A stretch of DNA of 64,000 bases from Phycomyces blakesleeanus NRRL 1555(-) (taxonomy: Eukaryota; Mucoromycota; Mucoromycetes; Mucorales; Phycomycetaceae): NCBI RefSeq assembly GCF_001638985.1, contig NW_017265137.1, positions 1,825,054-1,889,053 on the forward strand. The letters run 5' to 3'. A program made the translations under genes and the position numbers. The notes below the pieces were generated by a model. It did not search any database and was not told the origin of the DNA. It saw only the letters and a program-made list of their open reading frames with translations. The first letter of the stretch is position 1; every line of letters begins with the position of its first letter. Shown piece after piece: positions 49,515 through 61,804 of the stretch.

Positions 49515-50370
49515 TCAATATTTGCCTTGCGTATTCCCATCAATATTATCTAATTCATCATAAATTTTGTGGCTTTTACGATCTCGTTCTTGGAATGGTG
49601 TTGATGAACGTGAGCAAGTAGAGACATAAACGTGTGTTTCCAGGGAACGAAAACGCAAATTGTTGATCGTGGAGTTAAGAAGTCTCACTCTTGTTTCTTG
49701 ATCTTCTGGGGAAGGAGACTTTCTTGCGTAACCAATTATTTCAATTTCTTCATTTTGTAATTTTTTAAAGTTTGTTGATAATTGGGCAAATATTCGCATA
49801 TTGAGGTCAACATGGAATCTACAAAAAAATATTAGCCAACGTTCAAGCTTAGCAGTAGTGTTATATTACCACAATATACGTCTTCCATAACATAAAACTC
49901 TCTTCTGCGATTTGGGCTATTCTTTTCTTCTTTAGTCTTTAAAAATGAGGCCTTATTCGTAGAACACCAACGAGCAAATGAAAGCAATGTTTTGTTCTCA
50001 AACAATCTGGAAAATTCTTTTACTGTTTGAAGTATTTCTTGAGTTGAAACAAGTTTTTTTTTTTTGAAAAACCTCCCTATTTCCTTGATCTTCGATGCAG
50101 TAAACATTATTGACGAATTGAACTACTTGTGCCTCGGTTTCTTAAAAGATTGGTTAGTGTTGATATCACAATTACTTTCTTTTTTTTAAAAAAAAAAACT
50201 TACGAAGCTCAAGTATTTTCCTCTTTTGTCCTGCTTCTTCGACTGGAACGACGTCCAGGTATTTACGATATGTTAACTGATCACCCAGTATTCGTTGTTG
50301 AGTAACAAGTACAGGTTGATTGGGTGTTACATTGTAACAAATTTCACATCTTGCTTCTTTAGGTCTTTTT
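49515..50370 (-). pseudogene. Longest copy of the YARKS coding unit (putative serine-recombinase-like)
   Basis: Read right to left: an exon with CEICYNVTPNQPVLVTQQRI and VPVEEAGQKRKILELR (about 50,370-50,205, donor GTAAG); a second part from about 50,145 (TEAQVVQFVNNVYCIEDQGN) whose frame breaks at an A10 run near 50,060 and continues as LLSFARWCSTNKASFL and EFYVMEDVYCG; an intron (acceptor near 49,821); then IFAQLSTNFKKLQNEEIEII, GYARKSPSPEDQETRVRLLN and a stop at 49,515. The GYARKS....EDQ pattern resembles the catalytic start of serine recombinases (Y-A-R-x-S, with Arg and Ser kept). That is a short motif match only, and no other recombinase hallmark was verified. Confidence 0.5.
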
Positions 50371-50697
50371 TTTTTTGCAAATTTCTATGTTTTCTGGAGT
50401 AAATTCCATATAGTAGAACATACAGAGAGCCATGTCTCTAGTAATAGTATTCATATTGTTAAAGAATAATTAAAGACGGTTGAAAGACGGTTCACTGTAA
50501 AACTTTACTTAAATAATTAAGATTTTAGTAGTATAATATTGAGATATTAGGGAGGTTTGTGCAATTTTGTTTTACCAATCTCTTTTCCAATGTACTGATA
50601 TGGACAGAAATGTCTTGCCAATTTTCTGGAGTTTCATTTTGGGAAGCCTTACGGACAGCCTGGCAGGACAGCCTGGACAGTGTGTACCCTAAGTTTA

Positions 50698-50713
50698 GGG
50701 GGGGGGGGGGGGG
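50698..50713 (+). repeat. G16 homopolymer
   Basis: An uninterrupted run of 16 G just inside the left end of the 1.4-kb nested element, in otherwise AT-rich DNA. Confidence 0.85.
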
Positions 50714-51234
50714 TATTTCTTGGTGAGGGGCGACATTTTTATTCTACCGGACTACAAATCGTGACCTTTTTGCTGGTATGGAATAAGTCTATCTGGTTCC
50801 TAAGAATACATAATATTCCTATAAAGACTTTTTTGTGCTTTTCAAAAAAAAAGAGGCGGGTGGGGGTTACTTACCAGCTGGTGCTGTCGAACTCTGGGAA
50901 TATGTAGATAAAAGAAAGACAAAGACATGATACGCGTAAACAGGTCAATAAATAGTAAGATATCAAACAAGATTGCGTCAAAATCTAATGACAACAACTC
51001 CTTATAGTCCTTTGCATAACTGGCTACCGATATAGTGTATTTGCGATTAATTATTATTTCTTTGTTGTCAAGTCTATATTTAAGACTGTTAATTCAATAT
51101 ACAGAATTTGTTTTTCGTATGAGACAGCATTTTATTATTAAATTGTTCAAATACAGGCTGTGGCTCTTAAAATAATGAAAGTTAGGTGCCTGGCGAGAGA
51201 TTAATGAATACAAAGTGTAGGGGCAAAGTAGTAA

Positions 51235-51747
51235 GAGCATCTGCGGCAGTAGCATTTCCATTAGCATTAATTTAAGTGCTCATAAGCCACATCTGAGGTT
51301 TAAATCAGTAAAAATATTGAGGGTAAAATATCAGTAGCATAATAAAAAGAAGCATTTAGATAATTATACTATCTGGTATAGTCTTCTTCACTAGTAAAAT
51401 TCATTATTATTAGATATTTTTCTTTTATATTTAATATAAAAAATACAAGTTAAATGTTCTCGAGACTATCAGCTTTGTAGTGAGCATAATTTTTGCGAGA
51501 TTTTGTAAGTGCTGCTATATACTATTATTCGATTTAAAGAAAAAAATAACAAAGAAAAACGATTTAAATGCTCGGCAAGTTTTTAAAATGAGCATCTATT
51601 TCCATGCTCAAGGTCATAAAAATCACGGAGCATGTAAATACATGCTGTCGGAAATGCTACTGCTGCGGACGATTTTTTTGAAAAGCATTTACAAAAAGCA
51701 CTTAAATCGGGAAAAACTAAATTTAAATGCTACTGCTGCAGATGCTA
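51235..51747. mobile_element. 0.5-kb MITE, PIF/Harbinger-like ends
   Basis: Left end AGCATCTGCGGCAGTAGCAT and right-end reverse complement AGCATCTGCAGCAGTAGCAT differ at one base; a further ATTTAAGTGCT block is shared inward. Flanks read TAA|G...A|TAA, consistent with a TAA target duplication as made by PIF/Harbinger elements. A third, internal copy of AAATGCTACTGCTGC lies near 51,651. No coding capacity. Confidence 0.6.
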
Positions 51748-52098
51748 TAAAACTAATGCGTACAATGAATATATTGTATTTTTTGAGGACACATCATTTT
51801 GCCCTGAAGGATTAGATAAAGACGCCGGTCTCCGGACATGTAGTCAGAATTGATTAGTCCGGTTAGATAGAAATATCGTAGCCCACCAGGAAACGTGGTT
51901 ACCGCAAGATTGCTGCAAAGTCTAACCCTGAACCAAAAAATAATAATACGTATAGCCATTAAACTCCTTATTATGAGTGGTGCCGCATACTTTTAGGCTG
52001 GACAGGCTGTCCGTAATGTTTCCCTAAAATAAAAATTAGGGGCTTCTCAAGTACCCGCCAAGGTCCTAAAAGTTGGCGAGTGCTTGAGAAGGCCCTTA

Positions 52099-52198
52099 CA
52101 AATTAGTCTGAAATTAAGAATGAATTCGTCCAATAAAAAATAGAGAAAGCCCAATTTTTTTTTTTGAAAAAGTCCGAAAACAAAGTTAAAATCCTGTA
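52099..52198 (-). repeat. Right terminal inverted repeat of the 4.7-kb element
   Basis: Reverse complement of the left repeat, with the same order of blocks. It ends outward in CCTGTA followed by ATATAATA. Confidence 0.88.
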
Positions 52199-54378
52199 AT
52201 ATAATACAATCAGAGCCAGACCAAAAAGAAAACACACCACTCCAGCACAACATCATTACAGTATCAGACTATCAGATTATCAGACAAGAGAGTCTAGGAG
52301 GCTAAAATAAAAAATAAAAAAATAAAGTGAACAAGAAATATTATTTGAAGTCTCTTCTTCTTCTTCTTCTTCTCTTAGCTGTGTGTGTGTGTGTATCTAA
52401 AAGAAGAAAGGCAGTACCTTTGCTTTGTTCCAATAGAGTCCATTAACTGACTCTAATCAAGTAGAACCAAGAAGAATAAATGTATTATTATTATTGTTAT
52501 TTTTATTTTTTGGAAAAGAAGATGTGTGACTGTTTGGCTTTTAAGTAAAATGTATGTAACACATGTGTTCTTTAAGGTCTTCTTTGGGAACAGACAAGGT
52601 TCTAGAGTGTAAAGATGTTGAAGATTATTGGAGTAAACTTAATTTTGGATTGTTAAACTGATAAAAATATCCAGATTTATTCTTTAATAATGTATAGACG
52701 GAACGAATGCGCTTAATACATAGTTGCTTTAAGCTGATGAGGTTGTACTTTGGACAAGACTTTAATAGAAAAGAAAAAAATAGAATATCCGTATTTCTAT
52801 ATTATCATTATTAAAACGAATTTTAGATGCTTAGTTCAATAATAAGCTTGGCTTGATTTAGGAAACCCAAAATGGAGTAAGAGGAATACAAGAAAATTAT
52901 ATGAGCTGAAATCACGCAATGATTTATTTATTTATTGTTGTTGTTGTTGTTGTTGTTGTTGCTATGATATATATATTATGAAAATGCTTAAATAACTATC
53001 TTGCATATCCTTCGGCTGTTTCACTAAAATAATCATCTATACATGATCTTTTGACTGATGTTTTATAGATGAATCTTCATAAGCATAAACCCATTTTTTT
53101 ACATGGATATCTTATTAATGTACATGTGTGTGTTTGTGTGTAATGGCACTAGTTTTTGTCAGTGTTATTTATCGGATTTTCTTCAAAGCAACCCTAATTA
53201 TTCTTGTGTCCTTGTGTTTTTGTGCTTCTGTTCAGAGCACCAATGCTTTCTGGCTGTGGGCTTTAAGGTCTATAATTTACATCGTGCAGATCGATATTTT
53301 CTTATTAGAAAAATGAGCTTGTTTCTGATGTCCGGATAAAGTACTATTTTTATTTTTATTTTTTATTTCTTTTGGTAGCGGCAATAATTCCGGTGTCCGG
53401 CTAGGTATACATCTTGCTATGGTCCCTGAATACAGAATAAATTGTGTTATATAAATATATTAATGCAGCACCAGGCCCTCTTATTTTAATTCTTAATGAA
53501 GAACACCATGTAGACACCATACTTACTTCGTCCTACTCCAAGACGGGACATCTTCCGATCTTAAAATTTATCCTTCTCTTATAAATATATTCCTTGCTTA
53601 GTTCAATAGTCATTTATACTCTTTTAAATACAATTAATTGTTTAATTAATTATTTTATTATTTAATTAATTACCACAATACACGCATATATCTTATAATT
53701 TTACTTGATATTATTTTTATAAAATATTTACATTTAATTTATATATATTTATTTAGCTAGCAATTTTTTTTTTGAGAATTAGGGTGGCCGGATCTTCCTT
53801 CCGGACGGGTGCAAGGCTGTATAGTATGACAGATTATGTGGGTCTAGGTGATTGTGACAGGTCTGATGGGTAGGACAAACCTGATGTTTTTTTTTTTTTT
53901 TTTTTTTTGGTCCGGCTGGATCTGTAACAATGGGACGAGTCTTTAATTTTATATATAGAATATATATTAAAAAAAAAAGTGCTATATGTGTGCGTGTGTG
54001 TCTGTGGGCAGGCTAGATAGTGGTCCTTACACCCTTAGGCTTATACATTGGCTTCATGAGGAAGCCGTGCGTCATATATCTTTGCTCAGGTCTCCTGAAA
54101 CGCTTCACTCGGCTATTCCGTTCATCTTCTTTTAAACGGCGATCATTACCCACGCACACAAGCTTTCTCTTATCCAACCCCCCCTTTCTCCTTTTCTATT
54201 TTATATACAAGGTTTATAGACGTCAGTTATTTAATAGTCTCTTGCCTATAAATCAACTTGCTCCCTCTCTTTCGCTTCCATTTCCTCTTTTGTTTCTTCT
54301 TGTTTTATATATAATCTGTACATAAGCTTTTTTTTTCTAATAAAGAAATACTAAAAATCATAAAAATCATAATCACTA
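52199..54378. other. Gene-free stretch upstream of the kinesin gene
   Basis: Simple sequence dominates: CTT repeats near 52,353, a GT run near 52,381, GTT repeats at about 52,936-52,961, TTAATTAA-rich inverted sequence near 53,632-53,671, and a T run of about 23 at 53,887. Short ORFs look random. The last several hundred bases should hold the kinesin promoter. Confidence 0.5.
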
Positions 54379-57300
54379 ATGTCCTCTACTGCCGTGAGGT
54401 AAATATTTTACCTAATAGTTACTTTGAGTATCAGTATCTAAATATCATTCGTTATGTTTTGTTTTGTTTTGTTTCAATTTTATAGAGTGGCCCTGCGTAT
54501 CAGGCCTTTGACCCAAAAAGAACACCTCTCGAATTGCACCGAATGTATTGTAGTATCGCCGGACCAACCAGAGATCCGGATCGGAAATGATCACATGTTC
54601 ACCTACGATTATGTGTTCGATAATCACTCTGAACAAGCAAATGTTTATTTGAAAAGCGTCCAGCCTCTAGTAGAGAAATATGTAGACGGGTAAGGGATAA
54701 AGAAGAGGCCAAGAAGTAAAAGGAAACTTGTTAATAACCAATATTCTTTCTTTCTTTCTTTATCTATTTTACTATCGTCTGCTATCCTTTTAGATTCAAT
54801 GCAACTATTCTCGCCTATGGGTAAATATAACAAAGCTTTATTTTATATTTTATATTTTATATTTTTTTTTGCTATCCTCACCAAAAGAAGAAAACAACCA
54901 AGGGCAATATCTTATCTAACAGCAAATACAGTCAAACAGGCTCAGGGAAAACCTTTAGTATGGGCACTGCTCTTGACGAACATACGACACCACAAAACCT
55001 CGGTAATATATTATTTATTTATTTATTTATTAATATTTTATTTTATTTTATTTTATTTTATTTTATTTACAGAAATCTATTTTCAGAATTTTTAATATCT
55101 ACCTTCACCATATTCTCCCTCATCTAACACACTCCACTCTTCTTCCAGGAATCGTTCCACGTTTCATTGACGATCTGTTCAGTCGTTTGGCCGATAAGCA
55201 GCAGCAGTCGCCAGATTTCAGCTCTACTGTCCTTGTTTCTTTTCTAGAACTCTACAACGAAGATTTTGTTGACCTACTCAACGCCCAGACATTTCACCAG
55301 TCTCGGAAACGCACACCTTCTGCTGTAAGCGAAGTATCGATCCGAGAAGATGTTCATGGCAATCTCTATTGGAGTGGTGTCCGGGAAGAAGTCTGCACCA
55401 ATCCTGACCAATTACTCGAACATCTCACCAAAGGGTCTTTGTGTCGCACTACTGGTTCAACAGACATGAACTCTGTGTCATCTAGATCACACGCCATATT
55501 CTCGGTTATCCTTAAACAGCAAATTCCAGAAGAAGAACCAACCGGTGCTTCTGGGCAACGTTCAACACGTACTATTGTCAGCAAATTCCATTTTGTCGAT
55601 CTGGCTGGTTCAGAAAGGGTAAAGCCGACCCGATCCTATTTCTTTTCTTTTTACTCTTTCTTTCCCCCACACTATATCATTATCTCACGCTTGTCATTTT
55701 TTTTTTTTTTTTTGGTGTAGCTCAAGCGAACAAATGCACAAGGTGATCGTGCTCGAGAAGGAATTGCCATCAATGCAGGTCTTCTTGCTTTAGGAAATGT
55801 CATTAGTGCCCTTGGCGACGAGTCACGGAAATCAACTCACATCCCTTATCGCGATTCTAAACTCACTCGACTTCTTCAAGACAGTCTGGGCGGTAACTCA
55901 CAAACCCTAATGATGGCTTGTGTGTCTCCATCGGATTCCAATTTCATGGAAACACTGAGTACACTCAAGTATGCAAACCGTGCGAGGAACATTAAGAACC
56001 GGGTCAGTCAGAACCAGGAGTTCGCCGGTGCTTCTGTCGAGGTCAGCAAACTGCGGGCGCAGATTGCTAAACTTAAACAAGAGGTCACCGCCCTCAGAGC
56101 ATCTAATCCCTTACACTCCACTCTCCTGACCGCCATAAGCACCGAAGGCGACGTGCGTGGTTTGCGCGATGAAGTCAATCGGCTACGGAGCCGTGTCCAA
56201 GAAGTCTCCGATGAACTGTGCCAAACAACAACCGAACGAGACACCCTGCTGCTCGAGCGGGAGCTAACTACCATGCCACCCAATGAGATGCAGGCTCTTT
56301 TGGACAAACTTAATGAGCCGTCCAACGATATCTTATCACCAGACTACACCCACAAGTCCAACGACCCGTCCCAGACAGCAGCACCCTCAAGGTCTCCTCC
56401 CACTATACCTCTTATCGGACAGTATCAAAAGACCATTCAGGATCTACGTAATGAACTTGCCGATACTCGAGAACGTCTTGCATTTGTGGAATCGGCCAGG
56501 GCACCAATGATGCAAGCTCTGGCATTGGCAGGCCGAATGACACCTGTAATTCAACTCAGCCAGAGTGTCCGCCGTACACCTGCTCCTACTCCGACACCCC
56601 AAATGTCACAACGTCGTCGTACAGTCGTTAGCAGCCGCAGACGGCGCAACGGAGGAAGCACAACAACCCGTAACATTGCGTTCAGACCAGTGCCCGTGCG
56701 CCACTCAGACGTACCTATGCCCCCTCAACAGGCATCAAAGCTGATGAAAGAAAGCGAGAGTGAAGACATTGAAGAATGGCTCAATAAGATCATTGGCACC
56801 TTTCATTTCTCAGCATCATCCGATCCACGAACTGACGCTCGATCGACAATCGATAAGGCCAGACTCGACATTCAAAAGGGTCAGAAAATGTTGGAACAAG
56901 TCATTGTAAGTAAAGAATATACATTTTTCTATATAGAGAGAATATAATATGTTGCTCAAATTCGTTTATTATTTCTTATATATATTTTTTATATACTATA
57001 AAAAAAATAGACTCCTAAAGATATCAAGCCAGTTCAGCCAATACAAGTAGCACCATTGGCGGCCACTCAACCATTAACTACACAATTGGCCGCACCTATG
57101 CCACCAAGTGCTTTGGCAGATGTTAGGAACAACCCGTCACCCATGTGCGATCTGATGGCCGATAATGAGCTGTTCGAAAGACTAGAGAACGAAGATAGCA
57201 TGATCGGCTTTGAACTCGAAAATGGAATGAGTCCACTTGAGAAAATGGTGAGATATCACTTATGTTATTTTACTATCATGTGTTGATTTGGTTCAAGTTT

Positions 57301-60300
57301 ACTAAATATCTCAAAGCAAGAAACATTGGAATGGCAGGCTAATCTGGCGGACTCACAGGACCAACAGCTCAAGGAGAGGCAAGAGATTCAGCAACAACAA
57401 CAATATCAACTGCACATGCAGCAGCACCAGCAGGCCATGACCCGTGCTCAGGGTTACATGCATTCACGCATGTCTTCATGGGACACCAGCTTCAGTGTCG
57501 ATTCAGATATGGTCAACTATGGAAATGCTGAGGGCAATGGCAACAATGAAAGTCAAAGTGGTCTTAACAATCAACTTTACCGCATGGTGAATCAGATCCA
57601 ATCCGATATCCGAATCAAAGAAGACCTGGTGGCTCAGCTCGAGAAAAGTGAGGCTGAATACGAGTATTTGCGTCGAAAGTTCGAGCAGAAATTTTACTCC
57701 CTGCGGGAAGAATTGATTCAAATCAAGCGTGAGCGGGATCAAGCCTTGCGCCAGCCAATCAACACAAACAATAACGGACAGACAAAAGAGTCCCCGGTAT
57801 TGAGCCTTGAGAGACAACAACAGCTAGAGGATGTACGAGCTGCATATGAAAAGAAGACCCAAAAGCTCAAGGTCGAATATGAAAACCTGAAAAGAAAGTT
57901 TGCCCAGACAACAACAACAATTCAAGAAGTTCGCAACAAAAACGAAAGTGCATTACGGACGCTAAAGGCTCATGTTGAAGCTCTCAAGGTTGAAAAGAAG
58001 AGGATGATTCAACGCATGAAGGAAGATGCCGAGCGCAACAAAGAGCAGACCGGTGCCCACGACCGTGAGGTACAACAGTTGCGTCGTAAGCAGGCTAGAG
58101 ATGCAGATGCCAAACGTCAGCTAGAGCGAGAGAACCAGAAGATGCAAAGTGTTCTCAAGAAACGTGCGGACGAGGCATTGATGACCAACGACAAACTCAG
58201 CCAGCTTGTACAGATCCTCAAAAAAGCTGTACGTGAAGGTGGTGTTTTGGACGAGAGGCTGCTCACAAAGTGTGCCAAGCTCCTGAACATAAGCAGTGCC
58301 ATGATTGCCTCTTCCACCGGTCGCTTGTCGCAACATCGCCGTACTCGCAAATCTGCTCCTCGTCTTCCATTGGAAGTCCGATCGGCTAAGAAAAAAGATC
58401 TTCTGGACCGTGCCTTGTTCCAGTTTATCCAAAGTAAACAGTCTGTAATGGAGATGCACCAGCTTATGTCTAAGCGCAACGAGTTAGCAGAAGAGCGCGC
58501 TAAGATTATGGCTGACCAGAACCAGCCTGGGTCTACTTCAATGGAGGGAATGCAACAATTCATGGAAGAACGCCTTGAGACGATTATGGCCGAAATTTCA
58601 TATTTGAATGCCCGCATACACACCCTTCAAAATGATGCAGCATACGAAATCATGCAAGCGGAAGCCGATGAAGAAGATATGGTCCATGTAGATGAGAACG
58701 AGATAGATGCCTGTGAAGAGGACCAGAGCAATACTGCAACCCGCCAGGAGAAACGAGTCACATTTGCTGACGAAGTTATGGGATTAGTAACAGCAAAAAC
58801 CAACAACAACGGGGTGCGTTTCATAGAAGAACCCGCGGATGATGGGTGGCTTGACGTTGATGCTCTAGAAGAGCGCTACAGTCTACCTGTTAGTGCAGAT
58901 CCGGAAGCCGCACACGATATGGCAGTACGCCTACTACATTCCCTTGATGCTGAGGAATCTGAGCGAATGATGGAATGTCTGATTGACGATGTTGTGGCCC
59001 TTCGTATGGGTGAGTACAGTCGCCAGATGACAGTTCAGCAATTGGAAAAGACAGTCCAAGACCTGAGACGTGCCTTGGTTGTGATGAAAAAGACAGCCAA
59101 CAAGACGACAAAGGAGTGCGAGAAAAAGATCAAGAAGCTTCAGAACACTGCTACAGGCAGTCGCCAATCTTCATTTAGCTTTGCCTCTTCCCGTGTGAGT
59201 GCGTATGCCAGTGATGACCTTAATGATGATGACTCTGGAATTGATCTTGGAGTTGAAGACGCATACCCTCCACCTGATACCATCTTTGATCGGATCTACA
59301 ACCAAGGTATTCGAGGTAACCTTATGTCGCCTACTGCTTGGGGAGAATACAACACAAGAGCAGAATCACCTAGTGCGACTACATTTGATGCGATGATGAT
59401 GAAGCCGACTCACAGCACGCAACATCCAACAGACCAAAGACCATCTCCTCCTGCCTCCAACGTGTCTGGCAGTCAGTCACTCGGCGTAATGGCCCCTATT
59501 AAGCCCTCCCACTCTCCTCTGGCTAGACGCCGGGATTCAATGAATTCTCCTGAGCGCTTTTTGCAGCTTATGCAAACAACTCTTGTAGCAACTACAGAGC
59601 AGCAGTCCCAAGCCAGTCAGCGTGTAGAGTCCCGCCCGGGGCCTTGCATAATGCGCCAAACAGATTTCGTCCGTTATCAAGTCGATCGAGACTCATCGAC
59701 ATCTTCCATTAAGAGTCGACACGTTCGTCGATCATCTGTTCAATCTGACACCATTTCATGGTCATCATTTGGTTCGAGCGGTAATGGTGGAGGGGGGGCT
59801 GTCGGTGGCATAGGTCAAGCACCGATTATGACGACAGCTACTGTTTCAAGTCCAAAGGCACCCTTCCCCCCAGCACCTCTAGCGCGTTCAAGTCTTATCA
59901 ACCGCCGGAGGGCTAATTCTTGCCAACAGTTGCCATCGCTTCAGCGACAGCTATCGTTGAGGGAACTTAGCTTAGGTAATGCAGCAGGGGTCAATGGGAC
60001 TGTGGTGGGACGTACAATGGCCGCGAATAACGGTGGAGGAAGCTTGGACTATCTGACCAATAGTGGAGGGTGTCATCAGCCGTCACCTCTTCAGCAACAG
60101 TTTGGAGTTGGTAGGGACTCACCAGTCTACCCTCCTCTAGATTCGCCAGTGTACACGGCACCTAGCACACCACGACCTGGTTCCTCATTATTCTCTGGGC
60201 CAGCAGTAACTGGAGGCAACATGGGTCATGCACGCCGCTCTAGTGCCGGTGTTCCTTTCCATCAGCAACCGATACAGGAAGCAATGGCAGATCGGTCATT

Positions 60301-60475
60301 TGAACTCAGGCGAGCAGAGACGCCTTCAGTTTTCGACCGCCTTGCGTCTGGGCATACTCGCGCATCTCGAGCGAAGAGATCCCCATCCTCTGCGTCTTTC
60401 CATAGACACTCTGCCGGTAGCTATGAAGAGCTTCATCGACGTTCGGAACTAGACCAACTTGCAGACATGTCATGA
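54379..60475 (+). CDS. Kinesin-4 family motor protein (KIF4/KIF21-like chromokinesin)
   Basis: Eight exons, 54379-54398, 54486-54689, 54794-54820, 54932-55002, 55149-55618, 55721-56905, 57011-57247 and 57317-60475, all in frame, give about 1,790 aa. The N-terminal motor domain (about 1-370) has [12 protein letters not shown]-loop GQTGSGKTF (assembled from exons 3 and 4), switch [12 protein letters not shown], switch [10 protein letters not shown] and [30 protein letters not shown] and [12 protein letters not shown] at the neck are typical of kinesin-4. Long coiled coils follow (e.g. 57,590-58,230), with Gln-rich and Ser/Pro-rich disordered parts and a basic, Ser-rich tail. Kinesin-4 motors limit microtubule growth and act on spindles or in transport. 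KIF21 is the main alternative to KIF4, but no WD40 repeats are present. Confidence 0.93.
55014..55070. repeat. TTTA/TTTTA repeat in a kinesin intron
   Basis: Tandem TTTA followed by TTTTA units in the intron between exons ending at 55002 and starting at 55149. Confidence 0.85.
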
Positions 60476-61804
60476 TTGACCGGAATTTTGTAGTATATCA
60501 TTTTTATTTATTATTTTTTGTGTTAATTTTTTGTACCCTTGGCTAACATTTCACACTTGACAAAAGCTTTAAAAAAAAATCAAAAGCTCAAACTTTGTAC
60601 CTGCTATTATTCATTTTTTTTAATTAAAAAGTTATTATTTAAACGACAACATTTGTATTTGATATCTTCGATTTTAACGTGGCAAAGGATTGTTTATTTG
60701 ATTTGATTTAATTTTTGACAAGGGCTGTAAAGCTTCTAGGACTTGGGGTGTTAACGGAAGACGTTTAGAAAAAAAAATGTAAACGAGATCGAGAATTACG
60801 GTTAAGGACATTGAAATGCAGATGTCAAAATTTATGATGACAGCTCTTTTACCTGGTTTTGGTATATGACGCTATTTCAAAAAAAAACACAATGCATAAA
60901 AGCAACATATATATATATAATTTTTTTTTATTTTATTTGATGTATTCTGGCCAATGGTATATATGAAAATTGAATCTACGAATTTGCTGTATACACGACG
61001 ACAAATCAAGAAAATGTCTGTTTGAATGATTATTTGTATGTGAGTGTATTTGCTGTATTCTTTTTTGATTGTTTATGAAAAAGAAAGCAAGTGAGTGAAT
61101 AGAGAGGAACAGAGGTTTAGATCACCAATGCCCTGTTCAGGTCCAAGTTTACCTAATATTCTACCTATCTATTTTTATTTAAAAGCGCCTACAACAGAAT
61201 ACTAGCAAAAAGAACCAGGGAATAGAAGACGATTTGCAGAGTGTGTGATCTTTGGCTGAGGATGAGTATGTATGGTTATGTTTATCGGTGATCGCCTTTT
61301 GAACTGGTTACTTCATTATGCTTTAACATGCTTTACACGTCTATGTTCAACATCTCCCGCCCTGAAACCAGGCGTCATCATCAATTGGTTTTTTTCTTTG
61401 CTCCTCATTCTGGGATGATCCCACAAGAAGACCCTTGCAATAGAGGGTGGAATGATCGAGCGACCTCAGGTGGCCAATAGAATTCTTGAGACGAGATAAA
61501 CCTTTGCACAGTATAACGAAAAGATGATGTAAATTCAATGGATCAGAAAGAAGATAGGCTCAGAAAGAAAGTCATTTTGACAGTTAATTTCCGCCAAGTG
61601 ATGTCGAGCCATTTTCCAAGGGTATCCTATCGATCAAGGCAGTCTTTTTTTTTATTATTTGGGGTGTTTTTTTTTCTGGGATTTCGTCTATAAAAGAGAA
61701 TCTTTCCGAGCGCTTCATTTTTTCCCTTCATCTTTCTATCTTTTTTCTTGCTTATTGCATCTATTACTCTTTTTTATATACTTATTACTCTCAAGTTCAC
61801 CAAC
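60476..61804. other. Intergenic stretch between kinesin and zinc-finger genes
   Basis: The left half is AT-rich 3' flank. A GC-richer patch at about 61,345-61,500 has no persuasive coding frame. The right end carries the promoter of the zinc-finger gene. Confidence 0.5.
61689..61696 (+). promoter_or_regulatory. TATA box of the C2H2 zinc-finger gene
   Basis: TATAAAAG lies 116 bp before the ATG at 61,805 and is followed by a long pyrimidine-rich stretch, the usual fungal arrangement between TATA and start codon. Confidence 0.65.

Larger units (their letters stand above)
50641..52024. mobile_element. 1.4-kb nested inverted-repeat element
   Basis: The left end GGGAAGCCTTACGGACAGCC and the reverse complement of the right end GGGAAACATTACGGACAGCC agree at 17 of 20 positions, followed by CTG on both sides. 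No transposase reading frame inside, so non-autonomous. It lies wholly within the 4.7-kb element and itself contains the 0.5-kb MITE. No clear target duplication was found. Confidence 0.6.
47466..52198. mobile_element. 4.7-kb element with long terminal inverted repeats (degenerate)
   Basis: Starts TACAGGATTTTAACTT at 47,466 and ends with the reverse complement at 52,198. The two ends match over about 95 bp at roughly 90% by eye. Both ends read TA|CAGG inward, so a TA target duplication (Tc1/mariner habit) is possible, but flanks are AT-rich and the duplication is not proven. Inside are several broken copies of one coding unit (48,061-50,370) and two smaller inverted-repeat elements. No intact transposase with a recognisable DDE triad was seen. 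This is the longest gene-free stretch of the window. Confidence 0.75.

Noticed and set aside
47466..52198. Long terminal repeats of a retrotransposon
   Set aside because: The repeated ends are inverted rather than direct, and no reverse transcriptase, protease or integrase motif was seen.
58117..58623. 168-codon antisense ORF in the kinesin coiled coil
   Set aside because: Shadow of Glu/Lys/Arg codons; no splice or start context and no recognisable domain.
61347..61538. Short minus-strand ORF upstream of the zinc-finger gene
   Set aside because: Only 63 codons, no splice partner, no motif; the GC-richer base composition is better explained as promoter sequence.
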